Counted from the first letter of the stretch, positions 18,561 through 27,040 are shown. The stretch is 64,000 nt of DNA from Orenia metallireducens (GCF_001693735.1 NZ_LWDV01000006.1:111443-175442); one strand, 5' to 3'. A program made the numbers and translations. Notes: generated by a model from the letters alone, not told the origin.

Positions 18561-19547
18561 TTACCAACTAAAGCTAGCAGCATTCTCACTAGTGATTAAT
18601 TTTACTGGCACAGGCAATTCATCAGGAACTTCCTTACCATCTAGTAACATTAATCCATATTCAACACCTAATCTTCCAATCTTGGCAGGCTCTTGAGCAG
18701 CAGTTGCAGCCATACCCATTCCAGTTTCATTATTAGCAATTGCTTTAACAGCATTTGGAGCACCATCTACACCCATTACAAAGAATTCATCGGCACGCCC
18801 AGCAGATTGAGCAGCAGCTACTACACCTAAAGCACTTGGGTCATTGATAGCAAATACAGCATCAATTTCTGGTTGAGCCTGTAAGATATTCTCCATAACT
18901 TCCATTGAATCAGCTTTCTTACCATTACCATTCTGTTCTGCAACAACTTCAATTCCCGGATATTTCTTAATAGTTTCCATAAATCCATTATATCTATTTC
19001 TTACAGCAGATACAGGGTTACCATTGATAACAACAACCTTTCCTTTCCCATTCAAACGTTCATTAACATATTCAGCATTAATCACACCAGCTTTATAGTT
19101 ATTAGATGCGATAAAGATATCACGATTACCAATAGAGTCACCATCAACACAGACAACTGGAATTCCAGCCTCTTTAGCAGCAGCAACAATACTTTCTGAT
19201 GCTTCATAATCAACAGGATTTAATAATAATAACTCAATACCTTGAACGATCATATCCTCAACATCAGCCAATTGTTTTGCAGCATCATGCTGACCATTAG
19301 AAACAAGTAAAGTTCCATTTAAATTACCCTCTACCTCTTCTCTAACAGCATCCTCCATAGCTTTAAAGAATGGATTATCAGTGGTCATAAACGTAATTCC
19401 AACCTTGATTCCTTCATGAGGTTTACCAGTTGTATTCGCCTCTTGTTTATCATCTCCACCAAAGATCCACCATGCACCTACATTTACTGTTAAAGCAAAG
19501 ACTAAAGCAATTGCTAAGGTTAATATCATTCCTCTTTTATTAAACAT
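18561..19547 (-). CDS. Sugar ABC importer periplasmic binding protein, RbsB type
   Basis: Periplasmic sugar-binding protein (Peripla_BP_4 fold) of the CUT2 importer. It has a signal sequence (ILTLAIALVFALTVNVGA) without a lipobox and a conserved start of the mature fold (GVTF-like motif KVGITFMTTDNPFFKA). It also shows VDGDSIGNRDIFIASNN and the late ligand-loop motif AVFAINDPSALGVVAA. A free periplasmic form fits a two-membrane Firmicute. It is the first gene of the operon, behind a roughly 900-base leader region with an ANTAR-type element. By position it could also present ligand to the chemoreceptor. Confidence 0.93.
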   Translation of the reverse strand: MFNKRGMILTLAIALVFALTVNVGAWWIFGGDDKQEANTTGKPHEGIKVGITFMTTDNPFFKAMEDAVREEVEGNLNGTLLVSNGQHDAAKQLADVEDMIVQGIELLLLNPVDYEASESIVAAAKEAGIPVVCVDGDSIGNRDIFIASNNYKAGVINAEYVNERLNGKGKVVVINGNPVSAVRNRYNGFMETIKKYPGIEVVAEQNGNGKKADSMEVMENILQAQPEIDAVFAINDPSALGVVAAAQSAGRADEFFVMGVDGAPNAVKAIANNETGMGMAATAAQEPAKIGRLGVEYGLMLLDGKEVPDELPVPVKLITSENAASFSW

Positions 19548-19611
19548 TAATAAATCCCCCCAATTTTAATTAAACTAATAGATTTTTTGATTTTTTAACT
19601 CATTTTATTTA

Positions 19612-19695
19612 GATGGGGCTGCTGCCCCATCCTTATAATAAGAGCCCTTATAGAAGAATCAAAGTTATTGGCTCTGATCAACTTATGATTATTTT
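19612..19695 (-). promoter_or_regulatory. Leader structural unit A (proximal copy)
   Basis: In the RNA, AGAGCC pairs across about 23 bases with GGCTCT, then TTATTATAA, then a second stem (GATGGGGC/GCCCCATC, four-base loop). The binding-protein ribosome site GGGGGG follows about 55 bases later. It is one of two related units in this leader. No matching known riboswitch was recognised. Confidence 0.5.
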
Positions 19696-19774
19696 AATCT
19701 AATAAAATAATCGCTTATAATAATTATTAAATTAACCTATTTTAACTATCCCCCTTTCATTTAATCTCTTTTTA

Positions 19775-19859
19775 AAGGGCTTTAGCCCTCAATTTATAAT
19801 AAGAGTCCTTATTAAAGTAATTAAACTTATGACTCTAATTATCTAAAGCTGATTATTTT
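19775..19859 (-). promoter_or_regulatory. Leader structural unit B (distal copy)
   Basis: It has the same order as unit A: AAATAATCA, a stem AGAGTC/GACTCT, the shared TTATTATAA, then a stem around AGGGCTAAAGCCCT. Twenty bases later comes AAAGGGGG resembling a ribosome site, but no start codon follows, as if the leader and the first bases of a gene had been duplicated. Between units A and B lie about 80 AT-rich bases. Confidence 0.5.
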
Positions 19860-19862
19860 AAA

Positions 19863-19920
19863 TATAATAGCCCATTTATATCAAAATCTTTGGTGATTTT
19901 GATATAAATGGGCTATTATA
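19863..19920. terminator. Large palindrome in the importer leader
   Basis: A stem of about 25 base pairs (outer arms TATAATAGCCCATTTATATC) with a short loop lies between the ANTAR terminator and unit B. It has no strong T-run on either strand. It may be a second weak terminator or an RNA processing site. Confidence 0.45.
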
Positions 19921-20059
19921 GTCAATAATTATTATAAAGGTTATACCCACTTTATTAAATTTTTCTTAGTATTAAAAGCTAAAATTTATTCTTAATTATG
20001 TTCTCTTATATGATTATATATGATTGTTTTATTTATAGATCATATGTTATAAACTTATG

Positions 20060-20256
20060 TAAATAAAAATAGGTGCCCCATACATGCATACATAATTTAA
20101 CGTATACATATATGGGGCACCCATAACCCCTGTAATCTACACCAGCCATAGGTATAGAATCTATATTTTAAATTGTCCATTTATATTCTCTTAAAATAAT
20201 TTTCTTCATACCGACCATGAGTATAAAGAAAAAGTTCTAACTCTCTCTCACTCGAC
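20060..20256 (-). promoter_or_regulatory. ANTAR-type two-hairpin leader with terminator
   Basis: Read on the minus strand. Hairpin 1 (20228-20204) has a nine-base-pair stem with one bulge and the loop AUGGUC. Hairpin 2 (20158-20136) has an eight-base-pair stem and the loop AUGGCU. Both loops have A at position 1 and G at position 4, the ANTAR-recognition pattern. Fourteen bases later a stem GGTGCCCCATA/TATGGGGCACC is followed by TATTTTTATTT, an intrinsic terminator. The element lies between the ANTAR regulator gene and the importer it presumably controls. The linker between the hairpins is about 45 bases, longer than usual, and holds an extra small stem. Overlap between hairpin 2 and the terminator, seen in eut-type elements, is not evident. 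Confidence 0.8.
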
Positions 20257-20262
20257 AAATTC

Positions 20263-20291
20263 ATTATATACTCTCATGCCAAAACAATCAA
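20263..20291 (-). promoter_or_regulatory. Promoter of the ANTAR leader and importer operon
   Basis: TTGATT and TATAAT are separated by 17 bases on the minus strand. The expected start of transcription near 20256 lies 28 bases before hairpin 1, so a transcript stopped at the terminator would be about 195 bases. Confidence 0.75.
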
Positions 20292-20443
20292 GTTCAATCA
20301 AATTCAATCTCAAACAATTATATAGTTTTAACTTCATTATCCTCTGTAAATCTCACCTTTACTTAATTTTGGTTTTTATTAACTGATAATTAACTTTCTA
20401 GAATTATACTGACAATTTACTCTAAGCAGATCAACAAAACCCC

Positions 20444-21031
20444 CTATACATTAAACAGACTATCTGCTTTGATTATCTCTTTAGCTAAGTCTATCATCTT
20501 CTTATTATTATTCCTACTCATCTGCTGTAATTCTTTCATCGCCTCTGCTTCTTTCAATCCTTTTCTATCCATTAAAATCCCCTTTGCCCTCTCGATATAC
20601 TTACGATTCTCTAAGGAGAGTTTAGTATCCTTTAGTTCACTTTCTAACCTCTTAAATTCCTTATATCGAGACATTGCCACCTTGATAGCAGCACTTAAAT
20701 CATTAGCATCAACAGGCTTTACTAAATAGCCAAAAATATCTTCAACACTAGCCTTCTCTATTAACTCTTGATCATGATAGCCACTGACTATTATACTAGG
20801 AATAAATATCTTATTATTAATCCTTCTAATTGCCTCAATCCCATCGACAGAGGGCATATTAATATCCATAATAATTAAATCAGGTCTTTTATCTAAAGCC
20901 AATTTGACCGCTTCTTCGCCATCAGTTGCCTCTCCAACTACTTCATAACCCAGCCCTTCTAAATTGGCTTTTAGCCCCATCAAACATAAATACTCATCTT
21001 CTGCTACTAAAATCTTTAATGGTTCTTGCAT
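20444..21031 (-). CDS. Response regulator with ANTAR RNA-binding output domain
   Basis: Cytoplasmic regulator of the EutV/AmiR-like class. The receiver domain (residues 6-120) has acidic residues EDE, phospho-acceptor LIIMDINMP, the SGYHD threonine/serine position and lysine in LVKP. The ANTAR domain (about 140-190) has the diagnostic RKYIERAKGILMDRKG, EAEAMKELQQMS and the following helix. ANTAR proteins bind paired RNA hairpins and prevent termination. An AGGGGGG site precedes the ATG. The sensor kinase with a HisKA_2 domain lies directly upstream on the same strand, the usual partner type. A target-like RNA lies 190 bases downstream. Confidence 0.95.
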   Translation of the reverse strand: MQEPLKILVAEDEYLCLMGLKANLEGLGYEVVGEATDGEEAVKLALDKRPDLIIMDINMPSVDGIEAIRRINNKIFIPSIIVSGYHDQELIEKASVEDIFGYLVKPVDANDLSAAIKVAMSRYKEFKRLESELKDTKLSLENRKYIERAKGILMDRKGLKEAEAMKELQQMSRNNNKKMIDLAKEIIKADSLFNV

Positions 21032-21141
21032 AAGAGATCCCCCCTCATAAATAATAAATTGAAGATATGTCTTTAATATAATTTTATAACTTATGTCATT
21101 AGAATATTTGATAAAATATAATGATATTAAGACAGTAACCG

Positions 21142-23034
21142 CTAACTTCCTAATGAGATACTTTTAATTGGCAATTTTATTATCACCTTAGTGCCTTGCT
21201 CTAGATTAGAGAATTTAACCTCTCCTTTAAATTCATTTCTAATTATAGAATCAACTGTCGATAATCCCAAACTATTCAGCTTAGCTAAATTAAAGTCTTG
21301 AGGTATACCTACTCCATTATCTTTAATTACTAATAATATTACTTCTTCTAGGCGTTTACATTTAATCTCAAGAGTACCATCCCCCCCATTAGGAAAGGCG
21401 TGTTCCACAGAGTTACTAACCAATTCATTGACGATTAGAGCAATCGAAGATGCCTTATTATAAGCAATAAAGATATCATCCAGCTCTAGATTGACCTCAA
21501 CCTTCTTATCTAAATTGATAAATCTTACAATAATTTTAATTAAAGTCTTAAGATTTGTAATACTTCTACCGAATTTATCTTTAGATAAGATATCATGTAC
21601 AGTAGCTATACTTTTAATCCGTAAGATAATATTATCCAAAATATCATCGATGGACTTATCTGAGTTCTTACTAATAAAAATCTTCTGTAAAGATATTAAA
21701 TTAACTATAGCTTGGAGGTTATTCTTAATCCGATGGTGGCTCTCTTGTAGTAAAGCAGACCTTCCCATTAATCTAGTATCTTCAATAGCCAAGGCAGCTT
21801 GCCGAGCAAAAGCCGATAAATATTTAGCCTCCTCTTCAGAATGTAAATAAAAACCTTCATAAAAGATCTGAATAATTCCTGAAACATGAGACCTAATCAG
21901 AAGTGGAATACAGATAATTGTTCTTACCTTATTGATCTTTTTAAATAGAGAATAAAATTCCTTATCATTAGCATTAGAATAATAAAAATTATCCTCTTTA
22001 GAGATATTTAAAATAGATTTTTTCTTTAATGTAGCTTCTAAATCCTTCTTCAGTTTAAATTCCAAACTATCTATTACTGTACCAGTATTCTCATCAATTA
22101 AATTTATAATACAACCATCGGCATTCATCACCTTACTTACCTCTTTAGCTAGTAATAAGAGCACATCTTTTAATTCATACTCAGAGGTCAAAAACTCAGC
22201 TGCTTTAAAGACAGCATCTAAGATTTCTCGCTCATCGCTTGAGCTAGACTCAGCCTCTCTGTAATTATAATCAACTAACATATTCAAGAGTTTCTGTGGA
22301 GATTTTTTCGCTTCTGCAGCCGATAAAGTTCCTTTAATTCTAGAGTTAGCTAAGATTGAGATTCTATCAGAAATCTTTAAAGCCTCTTCCCAGCTTTTAG
22401 TGATATAAAGGATGCTTCCACCAGACTTTTTATAATTATGTATAATTTCATAGACTTTAGAAGTTGATTCAGAGCCTAGCTTATCGGTCATCTCATTTAT
22501 AATAATTACTTCTGGCTCTTTCAAAAAAACTTTAGCAATAGCTACCAGCTTCTTCTCCTCAGTAGATAGAGTACTTACTTTGGCTTTATGATCTAAGCCA
22601 AAGTTGAAGCTTGTTAAAATATCTTTAGCTCGTTTATTGACCTCCTTCCAGTCGATAAAGTTAAACCACCTTTTAGTTGGATACTTTAAGTCAAAGAGGT
22701 TTTCCGCTATAGAAAAGGAGTTGGTAAGAGGAAATCTCTTTAATAGGAATCCTATTTCAGATAGCTTCTGCTTATGCTCCTCACTTATTACCTTACCTTT
22801 AAAATTTAATTCTCCTTCAACCTCTTCTAATGGAAGTTCAGCAAATATCTCTGCTAAAGATTCTCCTCTAAGGTAAGTAGCAAGGGTCTTAATAAAGAGC
22901 TCACTGATCGACTCATTTTCCACTACTAAACTATGGACCTCTCCATAATTTAAATCTAAATTTATATTCTCGATGCTATAACCTTCTGAATTACTAGAGG
23001 ATAAATTATTAATCTTAAGAATACTTCTATTCAC
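21142..23034 (-). CDS. Sensor histidine kinase fused to a degenerate ABC-ATPase domain
   Basis: Cytosolic, with no membrane helix. Residues 1-245 follow the first nucleotide-binding domain of RbsA: ILKINNLSS, VENESISELFIKTL at the Walker A place, SIAENLFDL after the Q-loop place, LSTEEKKLVAIAK at the signature, EVIIINEMTDKL at Walker B and ILYITKSWEEA at the switch. Walker A is lost, the Walker B Asp is Asn, and the switch His is Lys. A GAF domain (about 260-420) follows, then HisKA_2 with ESHHRIKNNLQAIVNLISLQ, then a HATPase_c domain (NELVSNSVEHAF, DNGVGIP). The GTG start has AGAGGTGG about nine bases before it; a TTG upstream would add 17 unlikely residues. It is upstream of the ANTAR regulator. 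Confidence 0.9.
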   Translation of the reverse strand: MNRSILKINNLSSSNSEGYSIENINLDLNYGEVHSLVVENESISELFIKTLATYLRGESLAEIFAELPLEEVEGELNFKGKVISEEHKQKLSEIGFLLKRFPLTNSFSIAENLFDLKYPTKRWFNFIDWKEVNKRAKDILTSFNFGLDHKAKVSTLSTEEKKLVAIAKVFLKEPEVIIINEMTDKLGSESTSKVYEIIHNYKKSGGSILYITKSWEEALKISDRISILANSRIKGTLSAAEAKKSPQKLLNMLVDYNYREAESSSSDEREILDAVFKAAEFLTSEYELKDVLLLLAKEVSKVMNADGCIINLIDENTGTVIDSLEFKLKKDLEATLKKKSILNISKEDNFYYSNANDKEFYSLFKKINKVRTIICIPLLIRSHVSGIIQIFYEGFYLHSEEEAKYLSAFARQAALAIEDTRLMGRSALLQESHHRIKNNLQAIVNLISLQKIFISKNSDKSIDDILDNIILRIKSIATVHDILSKDKFGRSITNLKTLIKIIVRFINLDKKVEVNLELDDIFIAYNKASSIALIVNELVSNSVEHAFPNGGDGTLEIKCKRLEEVILLVIKDNGVGIPQDFNLAKLNSLGLSTVDSIIRNEFKGEVKFSNLEQGTKVIIKLPIKSISLGS

Positions 23035-23067
23035 TGTGCTGCACCACCTCTTATTATATTTAGCCGA

Positions 23068-23350
23068 GATAATATAGTCAGCCAACTTTAGAATAAACTC
23101 TAAATTAAGGTTAAGTTGGATGACAGTGGATAGGAAAAATTCGTTTGGGTATTTTTTCCCTTCAAGTTTGAAGTTAAACTCTCCGTGATTATAAAGTTTC
23201 TCAAAAATATGAAACTTTATTTCTCCTCACGAAGAGTCTATAAGACTCGTAGGAAGTAACAAGTGATGAGTAACAAATTAGAATCCAAAACATAAAAATA
23301 CTATAAGTTTCACTTTGGACTTGGATATCTATAACATTATAAAACTATAA
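23068..23350. repeat. Inverted-end repeat, copy 5 (diverged)
   Basis: It lies in the 610-base gap before the sensor kinase. Its left flank (CCAACTTTAGAAT) and right flank (ATAAGTTTCACTTTGGA, then TTGGATATCTATAA) match the outer flanks of the copy at 35829, though the inner ends have decayed. The core holds a palindrome CACGAAGAGTCTATAAGACTC and an AGTAACAAGTGATGAG half-unit. The remaining 270 bases to the terminator are AT-rich with no gene. Confidence 0.45.
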
Positions 23351-23620
23351 TTTATGCTTTGCTTAAGGTTAATCTCAAGCTCAGTTTCAATCGAAATTTA
23401 TAGGATAAAATAAATCTATAAAGGGTTAATAAATGATAGGAATGCCTATAAATAAGAAAGGAATTTTCAAATAAATTCTTAGCTATAGAGCTAAGGATAA
23501 ATTTTTTCAAATTTTGGATGGGCAGTTGCTAATTTATAATAATTGTATTATAAAATGAAATAAATGTCAATAAATAGGATTAATTTTATCTGCTACTTCA
23601 AATAATTAACTCTCTTCTTT

Positions 23621-23670
23621 TAAAAACAACAAAACTCTTCTTATTTATTGAAATAATGAAGAGTTTTGTT
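23621..23670 (-). terminator. Terminator of the sucrose operon
   Basis: The stem AACAAAACTCTTC/GAAGAGTTTTGTT continues into an inner TTATTT/AAATAA stem and is followed by a T-run on the minus strand. It lies 27 bases after scrB. Confidence 0.85.
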
Positions 23671-23696
23671 TAATAATTACTAAATTTATTAAATTA

Positions 23697-25178
23697 TCAG
23701 CTAAGCTTCCACTTCTGAATTTTATTAATGAGCACTTTAGCACCTTGAGCAAAAAATTTAATCCTCTTACTATCTTGATCTGGATAGATTCTACTGGAGA
23801 ATACTTCTTGACCATCATTAACAAACATCTCTATAGAAGACTTATCGATAAAGAAGTGTAATTTGAGCCTATCTCGATTCTCTATAAAACAATGGCGTAC
23901 TCCCCCTCCCCCTAATCCAGCCTTGTTTCTATCAAAGGATAAGAGCTTATCTTTTGCCCTATACTTAATTACTGTCTCTTCCTTTCCATCAGCAGAACAC
24001 CTTAGCTTAATACCAAATTCTTCTGCATCTTCCACTTCAAATTCAACAATCAATTCAAGCACATCACCTGAAATTCCCTCTAATTCTAATTCCTGATTGT
24101 TAACCTCAATATCTCTATATTCTAGATAATCTCTCCGTAACTTCTTTAGCTCTTCAACTGGTCTTTGAATCAATCTGTTCTCAGCATTTAATCTTAATTC
24201 TCGTGGGATAGTCATACAGTGAATCCAACCCTGATCCCTTTCAGCATAGTTTTGATCCTCTTCAGGTAATCCCATCCAAGCAATCATAATTCTTCTACCT
24301 TTATTATCTAAGGTGGTCTGAGCAGCATAAAAATCAAAGCCTCTATCTAGCTCTCTAAACTCACCATGGTTCATCCTGCCAGTCTTATAATTCAACTTAC
24401 CTACTAGGTATCCTGCTTGATAGATATTATTATAAAGGTGACCCTGAGGCTCTAATCCCTGTGGTAAAGCAATCAGAACATCCTTGCCATTTAACTCAAA
24501 TAAGTCAGGACATTCCCACATATAACCAAAATCATCAAGATTATTGAGGTTACTTCCAGCCACCTCTCCCACTAAATCCCACTCTTTTAAGTCCATAGAT
24601 TTATATAAGAGGACTCTTCCTTCTAACTTAGTAGTCTGGGTACCAATTACCATATACCAAATTCCATCTTTTTGCCAGACTTTAGGGTCTCTAAAATGCC
24701 TTGTATATCCTTTAGGTTGATTTTCAATTACCGGTCCTAGCTTTTGAAAGTCGACTCCATCCTCTGTTATTGCTAAACATTGATAGGTCTCTCTATTATC
24801 CCATTCATCCTTGACATTACCAGTATAGATAAAGGTCAGAGTACCATCATTATCAACTGCACTTCCTGAATAACAGCCATGGGTTTCATACCATTGACTT
24901 GGAGTAAGAGCTATCGGTAACTCTTCCCAATTTACTAGATCCTCACTCTTATAATGCCCCCAATAGAGCAGCTTATCTGCTGGATAGACTGGATTGAATT
25001 GATAACATAAGTGATACTCCCCATCAAACTGGATAAATCCATTGGGATCATTTAACCAACCTACTGGAGCCATTAAATGATACTTCAACCTATAATAATC
25101 TTTTGCTACTTTCTCTCTATTCTCTTCAATAATTTGATTAGCCTTAGCTAATAGCTTCTCTTTCTTATCTTTACTCAT
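23697..25178 (-). CDS. scrB: Sucrose-6-phosphate hydrolase, GH32
   Basis: Cytoplasmic enzyme that splits sucrose-6-phosphate from the PTS into glucose-6-phosphate and fructose. The GH32 nucleophile motif is WLNDPNG near residue 41. FRDPKV near 162 supplies the transition-state Asp, and MWECPD near 220 supplies the acid/base Glu. A C-terminal beta-sandwich (about 350-493) includes the FFIDKSSIEMFVNDGQE segment. Length 493 is normal. It is the last gene of the operon after scrA, separated by about 250 bases that hold a repeat. The fructose it releases would be used by the fructokinase at the head of the same operon. Confidence 0.95.
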   Translation of the reverse strand: MSKDKKEKLLAKANQIIEENREKVAKDYYRLKYHLMAPVGWLNDPNGFIQFDGEYHLCYQFNPVYPADKLLYWGHYKSEDLVNWEELPIALTPSQWYETHGCYSGSAVDNDGTLTFIYTGNVKDEWDNRETYQCLAITEDGVDFQKLGPVIENQPKGYTRHFRDPKVWQKDGIWYMVIGTQTTKLEGRVLLYKSMDLKEWDLVGEVAGSNLNNLDDFGYMWECPDLFELNGKDVLIALPQGLEPQGHLYNNIYQAGYLVGKLNYKTGRMNHGEFRELDRGFDFYAAQTTLDNKGRRIMIAWMGLPEEDQNYAERDQGWIHCMTIPRELRLNAENRLIQRPVEELKKLRRDYLEYRDIEVNNQELELEGISGDVLELIVEFEVEDAEEFGIKLRCSADGKEETVIKYRAKDKLLSFDRNKAGLGGGGVRHCFIENRDRLKLHFFIDKSSIEMFVNDGQEVFSSRIYPDQDSKRIKFFAQGAKVLINKIQKWKLS

Positions 25179-25195
25179 ATTTCCACCTCTCTATC

Positions 25196-25275
25196 ATCAA
25201 TAATTAGTAACGAGTGATAAGTGATTAGTAAGCAACTTAACTATTAACCTACTCCTCATCATTCATTACTGTAGC
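25196..25275. repeat. AGTAAC-type palindromic element between scrA and scrB
   Basis: An imperfect hairpin with one arm built on AGTAACGAGTGATAAGTGA and the other on CTCCTCATCATTCATTAC. The same core occurs at 10838, 37035 and 58976. It lies inside the sucrose operon, after the scrA terminator-like hairpin. Confidence 0.45.
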
Positions 25276-25392
25276 AATATACTTATTAACTTTAATTCTA
25301 AAATTAAAATTCATTATCACTTGAGCTTAAAGCCAAAATTAAGCAGATTAACTTAATTCCATCCTCAAACTCAAATTCTTAACTTAAATGAT

Positions 25393-25416
25393 AAAGAAGG
25401 GGAAATCCCCTTCTTT
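25393..25416 (-). terminator. Hairpin after scrA
   Basis: A ten-base-pair stem (AAAGAAGGGG/CCCCTTCTTT) with a four-base loop lies nine bases after the scrA stop. scrB has no obvious promoter of its own, so this probably gives partial termination. Confidence 0.65.
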
Positions 25417-25424
25417 AAGTTAAA

Positions 25425-26795
25425 TTATTTTTCATCATTAAATCCTATTACCCAAGTTCCAATGAAAGCTCCACCAAAGGCAATAGCAAATCCGATTAAA
25501 TAGTTAACCAAGTCTCCTTGACCCACAATACTAATAGCTGGAATAGCAGTTAATCCCAATCCAGCAAAGCCTACTTTAGTAAGCACTACATAAGCTCCAC
25601 CCAAAGCACCACCAATAGCCGCTGCAATAAATGGTTTAACGAATCTTAAGTTAATACCAAAGATAGCAGCCTCAGTAATTCCTAACAAGCAGGATGTTGC
25701 AGCAGGTAAAGCAATTGACTTAATTTTAGTACTCTCAGATTTAAAATAAACAGCTAAAGCAGCTCCACCTTGAGCAATATTGGCCATTGACCAGATTGGC
25801 AATAAGAAGTTAATTCCAATCTCTTTATTGGCTAATAAACCAGCTTCGATAGCATGGAAACTGTGGTGAATTCCAGTAATTACAATTGAAGAATATACCC
25901 CACCAAAAATTAGTCCAGCTAAAGGACCAGCTACATCATAAATACCCATTAATGACATAGAGATACCATCACCTATTAATCTCATAGCAGGACCAATTGC
26001 AGCTAAAGAAACAAGTCCAGTAACTAAAATAGTTACAAATGGAGTTACAATAATATCTAAAGCATTAGGTACAACCTTTCTTAAACTTCTTTCAACATAT
26101 CCCATAAACCATACAGCAACTAAGATCGGTAATACAGTACCTTGATAACCAACCATACCAACATTCATACCAAGCACATCAATAGTTTTCTCTATACCGC
26201 CACCTAAAGTCCAAGCATTCTGCAAGGCCGGGTGAATCATAATTCCACCTAACGTAGCAGCCAAGTATGGATTAGCATCAAATTGTTTAGCAGCACTAAA
26301 AGCAATTATTACTGGTAAGAAAATAAATGCTGCATTAGAGAACATATCTAACAGAGTAATTAATCCACTACCTGCGTCTACCCAACCATACGTCTTCATC
26401 ATACCTAACAGACCCATTGATAATCCAGTAGCGACAATCGCAGGAATAATCGGAACAAAAATATTAGATAACAATCTAGCAAAACGTTGAATTGGATTTA
26501 AATTTTTCATTGCAGCTTTTTTAGCTTCACCAGTACTTACCTCAGAAACCCCACCTTCTTTAGTCAACTCTGCATAAACCTTATTTACTGCACCCTGACC
26601 AATAATGATCTGAAACTGCCCTGAATTAATAAAAGCTCCTTTTACTGCAGAGATACTCTCTACCTTATCTTTATCAGCCTTATCATTATCTTTTAATACT
26701 AAACGTAATCTTGTAGCACAATGTGCTGCACTATCAATGTTCTCTTCTCCACCAATAGCTTCTAAAATCTGTTTTGCTATCTCACTATAGTTCAT
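25425..26795 (-). CDS. scrA: Sucrose-specific PTS enzyme IIBC
   Basis: Membrane permease that takes up and phosphorylates sucrose. The IIB domain (residues 1-85) holds the phosphorylated cysteine in HCATRLRLVL, and GAFINSGQFQIIIGQGAV is typical of the glucose-sucrose family. The IIC domain (about 105-456) has about ten helices and the motif TGIHHSFHAIEAGL. No IIA domain is attached, so IIA is supplied by another protein, as is usual for sucrose systems. Context with ScrB, ScrK and a LacI-type regulator supports sucrose over trehalose or beta-glucosides. Confidence 0.93.
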   Translation of the reverse strand: MNYSEIAKQILEAIGGEENIDSAAHCATRLRLVLKDNDKADKDKVESISAVKGAFINSGQFQIIIGQGAVNKVYAELTKEGGVSEVSTGEAKKAAMKNLNPIQRFARLLSNIFVPIIPAIVATGLSMGLLGMMKTYGWVDAGSGLITLLDMFSNAAFIFLPVIIAFSAAKQFDANPYLAATLGGIMIHPALQNAWTLGGGIEKTIDVLGMNVGMVGYQGTVLPILVAVWFMGYVERSLRKVVPNALDIIVTPFVTILVTGLVSLAAIGPAMRLIGDGISMSLMGIYDVAGPLAGLIFGGVYSSIVITGIHHSFHAIEAGLLANKEIGINFLLPIWSMANIAQGGAALAVYFKSESTKIKSIALPAATSCLLGITEAAIFGINLRFVKPFIAAAIGGALGGAYVVLTKVGFAGLGLTAIPAISIVGQGDLVNYLIGFAIAFGGAFIGTWVIGFNDEK

Positions 26796-26928
26796 TTTTT
26801 CTCCTCCTTAGTTAATTCTGTTTTTTTTAATATTAAAAACAACTAAAAATAATAGATAAGAGGAGCTTATAAACTTATATGTTAACCATAACTTATATAA
26901 CATCATTCTTATTATCTCCTCTTTTTAA

Positions 26929-26942
26929 TGAAAGCATTCAAA
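26929..26942. promoter_or_regulatory. Possible CcpA (cre) site before scrA
   Basis: TGAAAGCATTCAAA is an imperfect palindrome near the cre pattern, upstream of scrA. The central CG of good cre sites is missing, so confidence is low. Confidence 0.3.
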
Positions 26943-27040
26943 CAATTACAAAATAATAAAAACTTATATAAGTTATAATCTTATGCAAATTTATAATTTT
27001 AGGAACATCCCCAAAGTTGAAGTTATCTTAGAACAGGTTT

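Noticed and set aside
20340-20440. A second ANTAR-type hairpin pair directly after the regulator gene
   Set aside because: No stem with an A1/G4 six-base loop could be drawn there.
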